The position numbers and the translations under genes are program-made. Source: an uncultured Anaeroplasmataceae bacterium (GTDB taxonomy: Bacteria; Bacillota_I; Bacilli_A; Acholeplasmatales; Anaeroplasmataceae). From it: a stretch of DNA of 64,000 bases. The stretch is taken from assembly GCA_949840955.1 (NCBI GenBank), contig CATKXV010000003.1, positions 62,001 through 126,000 of the forward strand, given 5' to 3'. This document shows positions 9,401 to 18,054 of the stretch, piece after piece (positions within the stretch are counted from its first letter, which is position 1; each line of letters starts with the position of its first letter). The notes under the pieces were generated by a model. It was given only the letters and a program-made list of their open reading frames with translations, made no database searches and was not told where the DNA came from.

Positions 9401-12400
9401 GGAGGTCCCCATTTATATCAGCAATAGGAGTTCCATTAGAATAAATTGAAGTGAAAATATGGATGTTGAATTCCTTATTCTTCATTACTGAATAGGCATC
9501 TACAAAGCATCTTAAAAGCTCTAAAATTTCTTCTTTTCCTAAATAGCTAGAAGGTGCTGTAAGTTCTTCTAGGATAGATTTGGAAATAGTCAAAGGCACG
9601 GTAAATGAAACCTTATCATAATTTCCTTCAATTTTTCCATCTAAGCCATTAGATGTTAAATGAAACAAGATAGCCATTTCACAAGCCTTATTAAGAAGCT
9701 CAGTTAAATTTGCCGTAATTGAAGTTCCCTCAAGTAGTATACCTAAAGAGGCAAAATCAATTTCTATATCCTTAAATGCATTGTTTATAGTAAAGGAATA
9801 GATTGGCTCTATGATTTGCTTTGCCTCAAGGAATAAGGTCTCCAATTCATTTATATTGATTCCAATTGTTTGATTTGAAATAGTGAAATATAGCATATTC
9901 TCCTTTAAAAGAACATCTATATCTACTACAAAGCCCAAGCCCTGAACACAAAGATGACCTGTAAATTCAAAGCCATTCTTTAGAAGAACATCTATACTTC
10001 CTGATACCTGAAGCTGATCTGCCCCATTTGAATGATAAAGCTGAAGAATTGCATCATGGATATCTAGATGAAGCGTCTTAGATTTTAAAACATCGACAAT
10101 ATAGAATACCTCATCAAGGAGCGTATATAAATCCTGCTTTGATATTGTAGCTTCATATTGTACTGGTTTTTTTACAACAGCTTCTCTTTGAGAGAACTGA
10201 AGCTCGAATAAAGACGCAGAGCTGATGGATAAGGTAATCTGATCCTCAACAGTAAAGCCTATCATGATTTCGGATAAAATATCCAAATAGCTACTTAAAT
10301 CTAATTTGATAAACTGCTCACCTAGGGTTATTTTATTTAAAATTTCTTTAACCATATGAACTGAATTGGAATGAGATTGACTCTCTCCATCAAAAATCTT
10401 AGTAGAAATATAATTTACGAGCTCGCCCAAATCCGAATGGTCGAATACTGCTACGTTATCATATATCTTAAGATATACACTATGATTTACATATCCCATT
10501 TCAAACTCAAATTTGAAATTGCGATAAGCTATTCTAAATTCTGCAACTATATCATATGTTATTTCATTTAAAATAAAATCTACTGTACCCGTAATAGATA
10601 AAGGAGAGTCCTCGATTTGTATTTCTCCATTGATATCTAAGCCAAAGGATTCCTTGCCTAGGATATCAAATAGCTTCTTCCCTAAATCTACATATCCTTT
10701 AATATTTGTATAGGCTGCTTCTTCAATTTGTATTTCTTTTTGAATTTCTTTATTTACGCTAAGCTCTATTTCATTTTGGTTTACTCTTATATCAAAGCCT
10801 TGGGATGTTTTTGCTATATGTACTACTACATCCTGAATTCCAAGCTCAATCCAATCTTCTCCTATGGTTGGTCCTTGAAGATTTTTTAAGAGCTCCTCTA
10901 TATTTAGATTTGGTAGTGTAATTTGAGGAAGGAATCCTTCAATACATTTTCTTTCTAGCTTGACCTTAATTTGGTTATAGCTGATATAGATGGATTCATC
11001 CTTATAGGCAACATCTATATCAAAGACTTCTTCCTTATAGCTGATATGAAGCTTACCAATTGCCTCAATGTGAGTAGTGAAATCTACATAAAGCTCATAA
11101 GCTACTCCTATTCCTTCATAGCTTAGGCTTCCACTAATTCCTACATGCTTCTGATTTAGGATTTCCTTTATATCCTGAACATACTTTAATAGGTTCAAGA
11201 TATCCTCCTCTGTATAATAGCTACTTGGGAGCTGAACCTCTTTTTCTTCTATACGCTTTAGATTCATCGTAAGATTGCAAGCTTTATTTTTTATCTCAAC
11301 TAAAACTTGATCCTCAACAACAAGATAGCTTATTCCGATAAGACCTAGCTTTTCAGCATCAAGCTCTATGCCATTCTCCTTAACCTGTAAAACGGATAAG
11401 AAGCCAATTAGGGTCTTCAAATCCAATTGGAAGGAAGGAAGCTCGATTTCAAATTCTTTTAAAATTTTTTGAATGGTATCAGCTAGCGTATCTAAATTCA
11501 ATTGTATTGTATATCCTAAAACACTGAGATATATCTTATTCTCCTTTTGAAGGATAGTTACATCTATACTTTTTCCTTGATAGGTTAGTTCTAAATTCCC
11601 TTCAATTTCATAAGTGCTATGATAATAGAAATTAAGATTACCCGTAATAGATAAAGGAGAGTCCTCGATTTGTATTTCTCCATTGATATCTAAGCCAAAG
11701 GATTCCTTGCCTAGGATATCAAATAGCTTCTTCCCTAAATCTACATATCCTTTAATATTTGTATAGGCTGCTTCTTCAATTTGTATTTCTTTTTGAATTT
11801 CTTTATTTACGCTAAGCTCTATTTCATTTTGGTTTACTCTTATATCAAAGCCTTGGGATGTTTTTGCTATATGTACTACTACATCCTGAATTCCAAGCTC
11901 AATCCAATCTTCTCCTATGGTTGGTCCTTGAAGATTTTTTAAGAGCTCCTCTATATTTAGATTTGGTAGTGTAATTTGAGGAAGGAATCCTTCAATACAT
12001 TTTCTTTCTAGCTTGACCTTAATTTGGTTATAGCTGATATAGATGGATTCATCCTTATAGGCAACATCTATATCAAAGACTTCTTCCTTATAGCTGATAT
12101 GAAGCTTACCAATTGCCTCAATGTGAGTAGTGAAATCTACATAAAGCTCATAAGCTACTCCTATTCCTTCATAGCTTAGGCTTCCACTAATTCCTACATG
12201 CTTCTGATTTAGGATTTCCTTTATATCCTGAACATACTTTAATAGGTTCAAGATATCCTCCTCTGTATAATAGCTACTTGGAAGCTGAATTGCTTTAGAT
12301 TCAATTTCTGAAAGCTCTAGCTTCATTTGGACAGATTGGTTTTCTATTTCTAGATATAGATTTGGATCATTTAGAAGAAATGAAACGACAACCTTTCCAA

Positions 12401-14879
12401 TTTTTTGACTGATTTGATTTAAATCCAATTCTATTTTATCACTTTCGAATCGGAAAGAATGCAACACCTCAAGTAATGTCGATAAATCCAATCCTAGGCT
12501 TTCCTCTAGATGGAATCCAAGAACCTTTTGTATTTCTTCCATTGTGGATGAAAGAGTATTCCAGTTGATTTTTACTGTTTTATCATAAAGCGTTAAATAT
12601 AAATCATTCTGATTGAAAATGATTTTTGCTTTAATCTGCTCTCCATTTATATTTATGGTGAAGCTTCCTTCTATAGTGTAGGATGTATTGGTTAAAACAA
12701 AATCCAAAATACCATCAACGGGTACACTCTGATTTTCAATAGAAATCTCACCTGACATATGGACACTAAAGGACTTCTTTCCAATCATTTGGCTCAAATA
12801 ATCCATAATATCAAGATAGGCTTTTAGCTCAACATAATCTGTTTGATCAAAAGAGGTATCAAAGACTGCCTGCGTATCAAAAGAAAATAAAATGTGATAT
12901 GGATCAATGGATATATCAAAGCCCTTTTCTGTGTCGAGAATAGAAATAGAAAGGTCTTTTAAATGCTCATCCATCATAGATAAATCCAGGTTGATTTTAA
13001 TCGCATTTTCTTCTATCGTTAGTCCCTTCAACAGGGTCTTAAAATCAAGCGTTGATAGGATATTCCATGCTTGTTTTAAATCAAAGTTTGGGCTTTGTGA
13101 AAAGGAAATTCCTTTTTTATTTAAAAACTCTATCAAATCATTTAAAGATAATTTTACTTTATTTTCCTCATAGGTAACATAAAAATAGGAATCTACATAA
13201 TATAGAGTTAGCTTTTCACTGATTCCTTTATTCGGATTTTCAATTTGAAGATCCAACTGTATTGGTTGATTTAGGCTTGTATGAATAAAGGCCTTTCCAG
13301 AAAGACTATACTCCTCTATTTGTGTATCAAAGGTGATAAGAATTCTTTTGTTTTTTAAAATTTCAGTAATATCCTTTATCAAGAAATCCACTTGATTTAA
13401 ATCATTGTATTCTCCTTCAATAGGCAAAAATTTAATGTTTTCCTGTTTTACTATGTCTATTTTAATTTCCTTATTTTGTATATTCAACAAGGAGGATATT
13501 CCTCTTAAATCCAATTCATCACCAGATTTTTGAATATCAAAGGTAAGTGGCATAGAAATTCCCATAAGATTCAAAGCCAAATCTAAACGAACTGTATTCT
13601 CTGTTTCAGTTACAATGGCATTATTGATATCATTCATTATTTGATTGATATCAAAATCAGGAGAAACACCACTTGCATTTTCACCATAAAGAATTTCCTC
13701 TAATAAAGGCTGTAATACCAAGGAGGCTTCTTCAATGTTACATTTTACTTTTAGTTGATTAAAATCGATATAAACTACTTTAGATTCATAAACAATCTGT
13801 AAATCACCAACACTGACCTTAACCTTTACATCATTTAAATCTGAAATATCCAAAGATAGCTTTCCTTCTAAATCCATCCCGTCCTCTAAAGCAATATGGA
13901 TTTTGAAAAGATGCTCCTTTTCCTTACCACTTAAAAGAGATCCAGTAATATAAGATAGTGGGGTGTTTTCCTCTACGGTTGGAGTATCTGCCCCATCTGA
14001 AGGCTCTAAATCCTTATACTGAGTAAAATAATCTAAGGCTGGTCCTAAATCTGGCTTTTCATATGTAAATTTCTCATGAATGTTTGTTTCACAATTTACA
14101 GCAATAGGCGCTACCTTTGGAGTTACATTATACTTTTCCTTTGTATTAACCTCCTGTATACGCCACTCCTTATCAAATATAAATTCAATTTGAATGGAGG
14201 AGAACTTAGCTTCAGTTAAGGAAGAGGCATTGGTTGCCACCTCTCTTTTATACCAAAAGGGTGCATAATCCTTGTCTGGGTTTAAGGATAAGCTGATAGA
14301 GTAGGTTCCATCCCCTAGCTCTGTTAATTCAGATATTTCTAAAATTGTTTCCTTACAAATAATATAAGCTGTAGCTTGGGTTGGAAGCCACCCATATCGA
14401 ATGATATATTGACTATTTGAAATACATTCTGGTTCGTCTTCCTTCCACAGAATTTCATTTTCATTTTTGGAAATAAAATCTCGAATCAAAACCTTTCCAT
14501 CCTTAAAATACTTTTGTTTTCCTAAGGTAACTAGACCTCCAGAAATTGTATCTACAAGCTGTTCCTTTCCATTTACGCGACGATGATTATAAATGGTTTG
14601 TTTTTGTCCAACAGAAATGGCTGTTCCCTCTGTTAAAGATGAATATTGATCTGTATGCTCTAAAACCCATAAAATATAGGCAATATTATCATATGAATCA
14701 TGATCGATAGGGGTTGTACCATCCGTTGGAGCAGGTCTAGTATCGGTTTTATACTTTGCCACTTCTCCTTTACCATAAACAATAGGCTGTTGATTTGCCC
14801 TTGTAAAGTAAAATGCTGCAACTCCACCAATGGTTATTATTAAAATGAAAATAGATAGAAATATAATTTTTTTCTTCAT
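6483..14879 (-). CDS. Giant modular extracellular protein (about 2800 aa)
   Basis: Not a named family I recognise. The N-terminus (KKKIIFLSIFILIITIGGVAAF) is a signal peptide or membrane anchor with no lipobox Cys. From about residue 280 to 2100 it is made of roughly nine diverged modules of about 170-190 aa, each with a helical DILxxLxxVxxILxxK segment followed by alternating amphipathic strands (for example FDIDVAYKDESIYISY). Residues about 865-1080 and 1215-1431 are identical, owing to a 650 bp direct repeat. A Listeria/Bacteroides-type repeat (YYELVGWYLDDSYLKP, about residue 2330) and a BspA-like LRR segment (about 2670-2710) follow. No LPXTG or C-terminal membrane segment is seen. Start: GTG at 14891 is in frame but abuts AAAGGA; ATG 14879 fits better (13-nt spacing). 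Own consensus promoter and terminator; monocistronic. Confidence 0.88.
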   Translation of the reverse strand: MKKKIIFLSIFILIITIGGVAAFYFTRANQQPIVYGKGEVAKYKTDTRPAPTDGTTPIDHDSYDNIAYILWVLEHTDQYSSLTEGTAISVGQKQTIYNHRRVNGKEQLVDTISGGLVTLGKQKYFKDGKVLIRDFISKNENEILWKEDEPECISNSQYIIRYGWLPTQATAYIICKETILEISELTELGDGTYSISLSLNPDKDYAPFWYKREVATNASSLTEAKFSSIQIEFIFDKEWRIQEVNTKEKYNVTPKVAPIAVNCETNIHEKFTYEKPDLGPALDYFTQYKDLEPSDGADTPTVEENTPLSYITGSLLSGKEKEHLFKIHIALEDGMDLEGKLSLDISDLNDVKVKVSVGDLQIVYESKVVYIDFNQLKVKCNIEEASLVLQPLLEEILYGENASGVSPDFDINQIMNDINNAIVTETENTVRLDLALNLMGISMPLTFDIQKSGDELDLRGISSLLNIQNKEIKIDIVKQENIKFLPIEGEYNDLNQVDFLIKDITEILKNKRILITFDTQIEEYSLSGKAFIHTSLNQPIQLDLQIENPNKGISEKLTLYYVDSYFYVTYEENKVKLSLNDLIEFLNKKGISFSQSPNFDLKQAWNILSTLDFKTLLKGLTIEENAIKINLDLSMMDEHLKDLSISILDTEKGFDISIDPYHILFSFDTQAVFDTSFDQTDYVELKAYLDIMDYLSQMIGKKSFSVHMSGEISIENQSVPVDGILDFVLTNTSYTIEGSFTININGEQIKAKIIFNQNDLYLTLYDKTVKINWNTLSSTMEEIQKVLGFHLEESLGLDLSTLLEVLHSFRFESDKIELDLNQISQKIGKVVVSFLLNDPNLYLEIENQSVQMKLELSEIESKAIQLPSSYYTEEDILNLLKYVQDIKEILNQKHVGISGSLSYEGIGVAYELYVDFTTHIEAIGKLHISYKEEVFDIDVAYKDESIYISYNQIKVKLERKCIEGFLPQITLPNLNIEELLKNLQGPTIGEDWIELGIQDVVVHIAKTSQGFDIRVNQNEIELSVNKEIQKEIQIEEAAYTNIKGYVDLGKKLFDILGKESFGLDINGEIQIEDSPLSITGNLNFYYHSTYEIEGNLELTYQGKSIDVTILQKENKIYLSVLGYTIQLNLDTLADTIQKILKEFEIELPSFQLDLKTLIGFLSVLQVKENGIELDAEKLGLIGISYLVVEDQVLVEIKNKACNLTMNLKRIEEKEVQLPSSYYTEEDILNLLKYVQDIKEILNQKHVGISGSLSYEGIGVAYELYVDFTTHIEAIGKLHISYKEEVFDIDVAYKDESIYISYNQIKVKLERKCIEGFLPQITLPNLNIEELLKNLQGPTIGEDWIELGIQDVVVHIAKTSQGFDIRVNQNEIELSVNKEIQKEIQIEEAAYTNIKGYVDLGKKLFDILGKESFGLDINGEIQIEDSPLSITGTVDFILNEITYDIVAEFRIAYRNFKFEFEMGYVNHSVYLKIYDNVAVFDHSDLGELVNYISTKIFDGESQSHSNSVHMVKEILNKITLGEQFIKLDLSSYLDILSEIMIGFTVEDQITLSISSASLFELQFSQREAVVKKPVQYEATISKQDLYTLLDEVFYIVDVLKSKTLHLDIHDAILQLYHSNGADQLQVSGSIDVLLKNGFEFTGHLCVQGLGFVVDIDVLLKENMLYFTISNQTIGININELETLFLEAKQIIEPIYSFTINNAFKDIEIDFASLGILLEGTSITANLTELLNKACEMAILFHLTSNGLDGKIEGNYDKVSFTVPLTISKSILEELTAPSSYLGKEEILELLRCFVDAYSVMKNKEFNIHIFTSIYSNGTPIADINGDLHIKLLENNEFDARLTAMIQEYKNQEQVGWHQLDIEIISLSTLHTLGADFDTAMVFATYGNNAEDPSAVIKVKSTYTGIEALIESVVQLMKIDLPSVSLTEEANVLNFNHFFHSIRVENNSIFASIYASALFPTMIDEEQVMEFHLDRTGNQITGIHASNLYVSYTNVKKNLKLNQLDLEFTSKELSLDIPTDLENYYDISNASYLFEALYHNAMEKNFEITGQVTLQALSMINIKVPVDIKVNVDEQGKPIILAELDIPYVFAMLSEKKVQIYYKDDYVYINRIEKGISIRRVQIHYSTFMENIIYYLMDFGIGLPNKILDLIYNSEAKGDGFVDASQCVNEVVIGTDTFTLGMNMGEMIDNFNLGNLTATLQSQLVAKTDEGGAYVLDEEGNIIFVPMIYSIPNFKFSMVSVINLNSNNLVLSNIQKNDDSFFVVQKVALDELYDYIHEYEQMFQKDEEYIYSNGSWISNGKIKHTVIFELLDGMNMVKQYSEGDRLIFPYQNHSIVPLMINDQQRYYELVGWYLDDSYLKPVEDIDQLYMDNHNHSYFARLRDVTIEITVTSDFAEEATISYYEGFDFESYFQEMFNIHIEGQTLYQYMGLLDAEGNPISCNELKSGIYHFFTLYEEVSLDFYLKFKEEEYLLDPLDKEVFLKEDAILSNNGYFLYSNLVLTPEFIIKNFVNLFILNEEMQRLELRIYAKEDTIFETYDLIEFEVPKKELNNKNYYGYYIRRNVETDISNILPNGTYESFEINAWVSDSTSYLSLDDVKHIQGAHTLTCYPSTKQEYFEFEDMNGFASITSYTGTASTLIFPEYALLGSSYKKVTSIKEQTNDAKEKFSAFTGNTTIQTLILNESLSRIGSNAFKNCDGLVSVYFPIAMEASMIATDAFYFIKTGTMNFEKARDEAKEISFYCTELQKASLDLIACTYNGNHRHYGKKESGFLGAGTADLRNSYQVNETPLLEIIWNTFK
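10587..11236. repeat. Copy A of a 650 bp in-frame direct repeat
   Basis: Matches 11640-12289 with an offset of exactly 1053 bp (351 codons). By eye the copies are identical except at position 11229 (G here, A at the equivalent 12282). The repeat is inside the giant gene and keeps the reading frame. Confidence 0.93.
11640..12289. repeat. Copy B of a 650 bp in-frame direct repeat
   Basis: Second copy of the 10587-11236 repeat. The two encode identical protein segments of about 216 aa separated by about 135 aa of diverged module sequence, consistent with recent gene conversion or unequal exchange, or with an assembly artefact. Confidence 0.93.
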
Positions 14880-14923
14880 ATTCTCAAACACGTCCTTTAG
14901 AATTCCACAATTTACATTATATC

Positions 14924-14952
14924 ATTATACTAAAAAAATTAAAAAATGTCAA
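14924..14952 (-). promoter_or_regulatory. Consensus promoter of the giant gene
   Basis: Perfect SigA consensus: TTGACA (14947-14952), 17-nt AT-only core spacer, TATAAT (14924-14929). The strongest promoter in the window by match. Confidence 0.9.
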
Positions 14953-15007
14953 ATTCGTTTTACAAGTGAAAGTGCTTTTTTCTACAAAAAATATGAAAAA
15001 AGGCGAT

Positions 15008-15042
15008 AAAAAGAACAAAAGGACTACAAATGTAGCCCTTTT
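15008..15042 (-). terminator. Terminator downstream of ackA
   Basis: Minus-strand hairpin GGGCTAC-ATTT-GTAGTCC (7 bp with one G-T pair) extended by flanking AAAA/TTTT and followed by TTTTGTTCTTTTT. The 123 nt between the ackA stop and this hairpin hold two further small inverted repeats (GTCTTA/TAAGAC and CTATCTT/AAGATAG) but no gene. Confidence 0.85.
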
Positions 15043-15165
15043 GCCATTGGGAGAGTTATAGTTTGCTTATGAAAAAGCTTCTATCTTAATAGGGAAAGAT
15101 AGTTTGTCTTATACTTTAAGACATCTATATTATCTCTCCTATTTTTATTTTTTATACATACAAAA

Positions 15166-16356
15166 TTAAATATTTGCAACTCGAACTGTATCTCTTGCAA
15201 TCATTACCTCTTCATTTGTAGGAATAATATATAGCTTAATTTTAGAATCAGGTGTTGATATTAAGCGTTCATCTGAAAAAGTATGATTTAAGTTTTCATC
15301 TAGCTTAACTCCAAGTGGAGCTAATCTTTTAGCAATATTTGCACGTAAATGACTTACATTTTCACCCATACCCGCAGTAAAGCATATCGCATCGCAGCCA
15401 CCTAAGTATAGCCAATAGGAGGCTATATAATCCGCAATACGCTTAGCTTGTACATCAAAGGTAAGCTTACATCTATGATCGCCCTCTTCCATACCCTTTG
15501 TAACATCACGGGCATCATTTGTGCGTCCAGACATACCTAAATATCCTGATTTTTTATTTAGAATATTCACTACCTCAGCAGCTGTTTTATTTTCCTTTGC
15601 ACAAATATAGGATACGACTGTAGGATCTATATTTCCTGTACGTGTTCCCATAGGAATTCCCTCTAGTGGAGTTAACCCCATTGAAGTATCCTTACATAAG
15701 CCTCCATCAACCGCAGAAATGGATGCACCATTTCCTAAATGACAAACAATAATTTTGGTATCCTTTAATGGCTTACCCATAATTTTAGCACAACGCTCAG
15801 ATACATATTTATGAGATGTACCATGGGCACCATACTTACGAATACCATAATTCTCATACCATTCATAAGGGATAGCATACATATAAGCCTCCTCAGGCAT
15901 AGTTTGATGGAAAACTGTATCAAAAACAACTACCTGTGGAACCTTTGGAAGTGCCTTTTGGAAGGCCTTAATTCCAATGATATGAGCTGGATTATGCAGT
16001 GGAGCTAAATCAGCCAATTCATGAATCTTCTCAATAACAGCTTCATCTACTAAGCATGAATCCTTAAAATATTCTCCTCCCTGTACAACACGGTGTCCAA
16101 CTCCAGAGATTTCCTTTAGGTCTTGTACAATTCCTTTTTCTATTAAAGTATGTAACAATAATGCAACACCCTCTGCATGTGTTGGTAAAGCAGGATGAGA
16201 TTCTTCTTTTTTTCCAGAATACTTAATTGTAAATATTCCCTCCTCTAAACCAATACGCTCCATAACTCCAGATGCGATTACTGTTTCTGCTGGCATTTCT
16301 AACAATTGAAATTTGATAGATGAGCTCCCAGCGTTTACTGCCATAATTTTAGACAT
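15166..16356 (-). CDS. ackA: Acetate kinase
   Basis: Converts acetyl phosphate and ADP to acetate and ATP, the energy-yielding step of acetate fermentation, in the cytosol. The 396-aa protein has the ASKHA-fold signatures MAVNAGSSSIKF, the VVFDTVFHQTMP segment, YGAHGTSHKYVS, HLGNGASISAVDGG, TPLEGIPMGTRTG and FTAGMGEN, all intact. The start at 16356 has GAGGAG about 9 nt upstream and overlaps the stop of the preceding methyltransferase gene by one base (TAATG), so translation is probably coupled. Transcribed from the promoter at 17326-17354. Confidence 0.98.
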   Translation of the reverse strand: MSKIMAVNAGSSSIKFQLLEMPAETVIASGVMERIGLEEGIFTIKYSGKKEESHPALPTHAEGVALLLHTLIEKGIVQDLKEISGVGHRVVQGGEYFKDSCLVDEAVIEKIHELADLAPLHNPAHIIGIKAFQKALPKVPQVVVFDTVFHQTMPEEAYMYAIPYEWYENYGIRKYGAHGTSHKYVSERCAKIMGKPLKDTKIIVCHLGNGASISAVDGGLCKDTSMGLTPLEGIPMGTRTGNIDPTVVSYICAKENKTAAEVVNILNKKSGYLGMSGRTNDARDVTKGMEEGDHRCKLTFDVQAKRIADYIASYWLYLGGCDAICFTAGMGENVSHLRANIAKRLAPLGVKLDENLNHTFSDERLISTPDSKIKLYIIPTNEEVMIARDTVRVANI

Positions 16357-17309
16357 TACTTATTCTCCTCACTTCTATTATTTTTATTTTTCTCAAACCA
16401 CGCTTCAATTTCCATTAGGGATTGATTAAACTCCTTAACATCCGTAAAGCTTGGTAGTTTGACCATAAAGCAATTCTTTTTATCCAATACCTTCTTTTGA
16501 ATCACTACAATTATTTTAGGCTTGGCTACAAACATACTATCTGGTAGCTCTACCAATCCTATGATGGAGCTATCCTTTAATAATTGCTTTTTAAATTCCT
16601 GATTCTTATCATAATCAAAAAAATCCTGACTTAAAATTCCAATCATAACACCATTTTTTTTCAGCATCTGATTGTAATGTAAAATAGCCTCGTATGGAAA
16701 ATATTTTTTATTCTCCTCTAATGCAACATTTGGCATATCAAATAGAATGACATCCATTTCCTTTAAGGATAAATTTCTCGTATCCTGGAAAAAAAGCTCA
16801 ACATTTATATTCAGTAAATCACTAACCATTTTCGTGATTTTTGTCATCCAAAGATCATGATCACAAGCGAAGCAGGTGCACTCCTTATCCAAATGATTTA
16901 AAACGGTATGTAACAAATTTCCTGTTCCACACAAAGGATCCAATAGAGTTAGCTTAGAATCTGTATGAAGCTTTGTAATTAAATAGGCTATAAAAATTCC
17001 TAAGGTATCTGGTGTAGTATTTCCATTAGAAATTCTCATTTCTTTAAAGCCCTTTAGGAGAATGGCCTGCATAGCCTTTCGAACATCCTCCACTGTAAAA
17101 TCTACATCAACGATTCGATTATATACAGCATTCAGCTTTTCTTTTGTTTCCTCATCACAATCACAAACAACATCTCCAGATAAAATATTATTAACGGTCA
17201 TTTCAATCAAATCAAAATAGGGTTTGTGAAATGCCTCATATAATATATCATTTGATTCATCTACACAATCATAGAATAGCTCTAAATGCTCCGTTTTAAT
17301 ATCTTGCAT
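16356..17309 (-). CDS. YtxK-like class I methyltransferase-fold protein
   Basis: The 317-aa protein resembles Bacillus YtxK, whose gene also directly precedes ackA. An N-terminal helical region (1-105) is followed by a Rossmann domain with the SAM-binding motif LLDPLCGTGNLLHTVL. Where N6-adenine DNA methylases have NPPY/F, this protein has FDMPNVA, as expected for the YtxK group rather than an active modification enzyme. Target unknown. Start: ATG 17309 is preceded by GGTGA with 5-nt spacing; the ATG at 17327 lies within the -10 box of the promoter and cannot be on the transcript. Confidence 0.86.
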   Translation of the reverse strand: MQDIKTEHLELFYDCVDESNDILYEAFHKPYFDLIEMTVNNILSGDVVCDCDEETKEKLNAVYNRIVDVDFTVEDVRKAMQAILLKGFKEMRISNGNTTPDTLGIFIAYLITKLHTDSKLTLLDPLCGTGNLLHTVLNHLDKECTCFACDHDLWMTKITKMVSDLLNINVELFFQDTRNLSLKEMDVILFDMPNVALEENKKYFPYEAILHYNQMLKKNGVMIGILSQDFFDYDKNQEFKKQLLKDSSIIGLVELPDSMFVAKPKIIVVIQKKVLDKKNCFMVKLPSFTDVKEFNQSLMEIEAWFEKNKNNRSEENK

Positions 17310-17325
17310 AATTTTCACCATAACC

Positions 17326-17354
17326 ATTATAACAAATTGAATAAATCTTGTAAA
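17326..17354 (-). promoter_or_regulatory. Promoter for the methyltransferase-ackA operon
   Basis: TTTACA (17349-17354), 17-nt spacer, TATAAT (17326-17331). The predicted start near 17319 leaves a leader of only about 10 nt before the ATG at 17309. Confidence 0.82.
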
Positions 17355-17377
17355 CTTATTTTCGTATTTTCACAAAT

Positions 17378-17401
17378 TAAAAAAAGATTCTTATCGAATC
17401 T
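17378..17401 (-). terminator. Terminator after the TRIC channel gene
   Basis: AGATTC-GATAA-GAATCT hairpin on the minus strand followed by a run of T; ends the Nudix-HAD-TRIC operon. Confidence 0.85.
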
Positions 17402-17404
17402 CAT

Positions 17405-18052
17405 TTAATCCTTTATTTTTACTTTAGGCAAATTCAATTCAAAATGAAAGGCAATATATCGAATCCCAACAACAAATATAAGAGTTACTCCAGCAGCAAG
17501 AGGGTACATATTTCCATGATAGGTAATTAAATAAAACAATAGAGCACCTAATATGGCAGCAATGCAATAGATATGCTTTCTAAAAATTGCTGGAATATGG
17601 GCAGACATAATATCTCTGAGCATTCCCCCACCCACAGCGGTTAAAACTGAACTGAAAATGATTAAAAAGGGATTATCTATACCAAAATCTTTTGTAAGCT
17701 TTACACCGACAACAACAAAGGCTCCTAATCCTAGGCTATCTATGATATTATAGCTAATTTTATAGGCTTTACTTTTAACAAGCTTTAAATCGTGAAGGAT
17801 GTACATAATCACAAAAACAACAATAGTTGTTATACAGGCTACAATGACATAGGTTGGATTTTCAAAAAGCAATGGCATAGGCCTACCTATAATGATATCC
17901 CGAAATAATCCTCCGCCTACTGCCGTAGTGCAGCCTAAAATAATCACTCCTAAAATATCCATTTTATTTTCAATTGCAATTAAGGCCCCCGAAATGGCAA
18001 AGGCAATTGTACCCACATATTCTAAAATCATTAAGAATAAATCTATATCCAT
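17405..18052 (-). CDS. TRIC-type (UPF0126) membrane channel
   Basis: A 215-aa integral membrane protein with about seven hydrophobic segments arranged as two homologous halves, each with a glycine-rich signature: GGGLFRDIIIG at about residue 47 and GGGMLRDIMSA at about 140. This duplication defines the UPF0126/TRIC family, whose prokaryotic members are trimeric potassium/cation channels. The ribosome site (AGGAG) overlaps the end of the HAD gene 2 nt upstream. Third gene of a Nudix-HAD-TRIC operon. Confidence 0.9.
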   Translation of the reverse strand: MDIDLFLMILEYVGTIAFAISGALIAIENKMDILGVIILGCTTAVGGGLFRDIIIGRPMPLLFENPTYVIVACITTIVVFVIMYILHDLKLVKSKAYKISYNIIDSLGLGAFVVVGVKLTKDFGIDNPFLIIFSSVLTAVGGGMLRDIMSAHIPAIFRKHIYCIAAILGALLFYLITYHGNMYPLAAGVTLIFVVGIRYIAFHFELNLPKVKIKD

Positions 18053-18054
18053 AA

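Noticed and set aside
10587-12289. CRISPR array or insertion sequence
   Set aside because: Two long coding copies in frame within one gene, no short regular repeats, no terminal inverted repeats or transposase.
15120-15145. Micro-ORF behind GGAGAG in the ackA downstream region
   Set aside because: ATG is followed after one codon by TAA; it is part of small inverted repeats before the terminator.
16356-17309. Restriction-modification DNA methyltransferase
   Set aside because: No restriction gene nearby, catalytic NPPY replaced by DMPN, and the ytxK-ackA gene order is a housekeeping arrangement.
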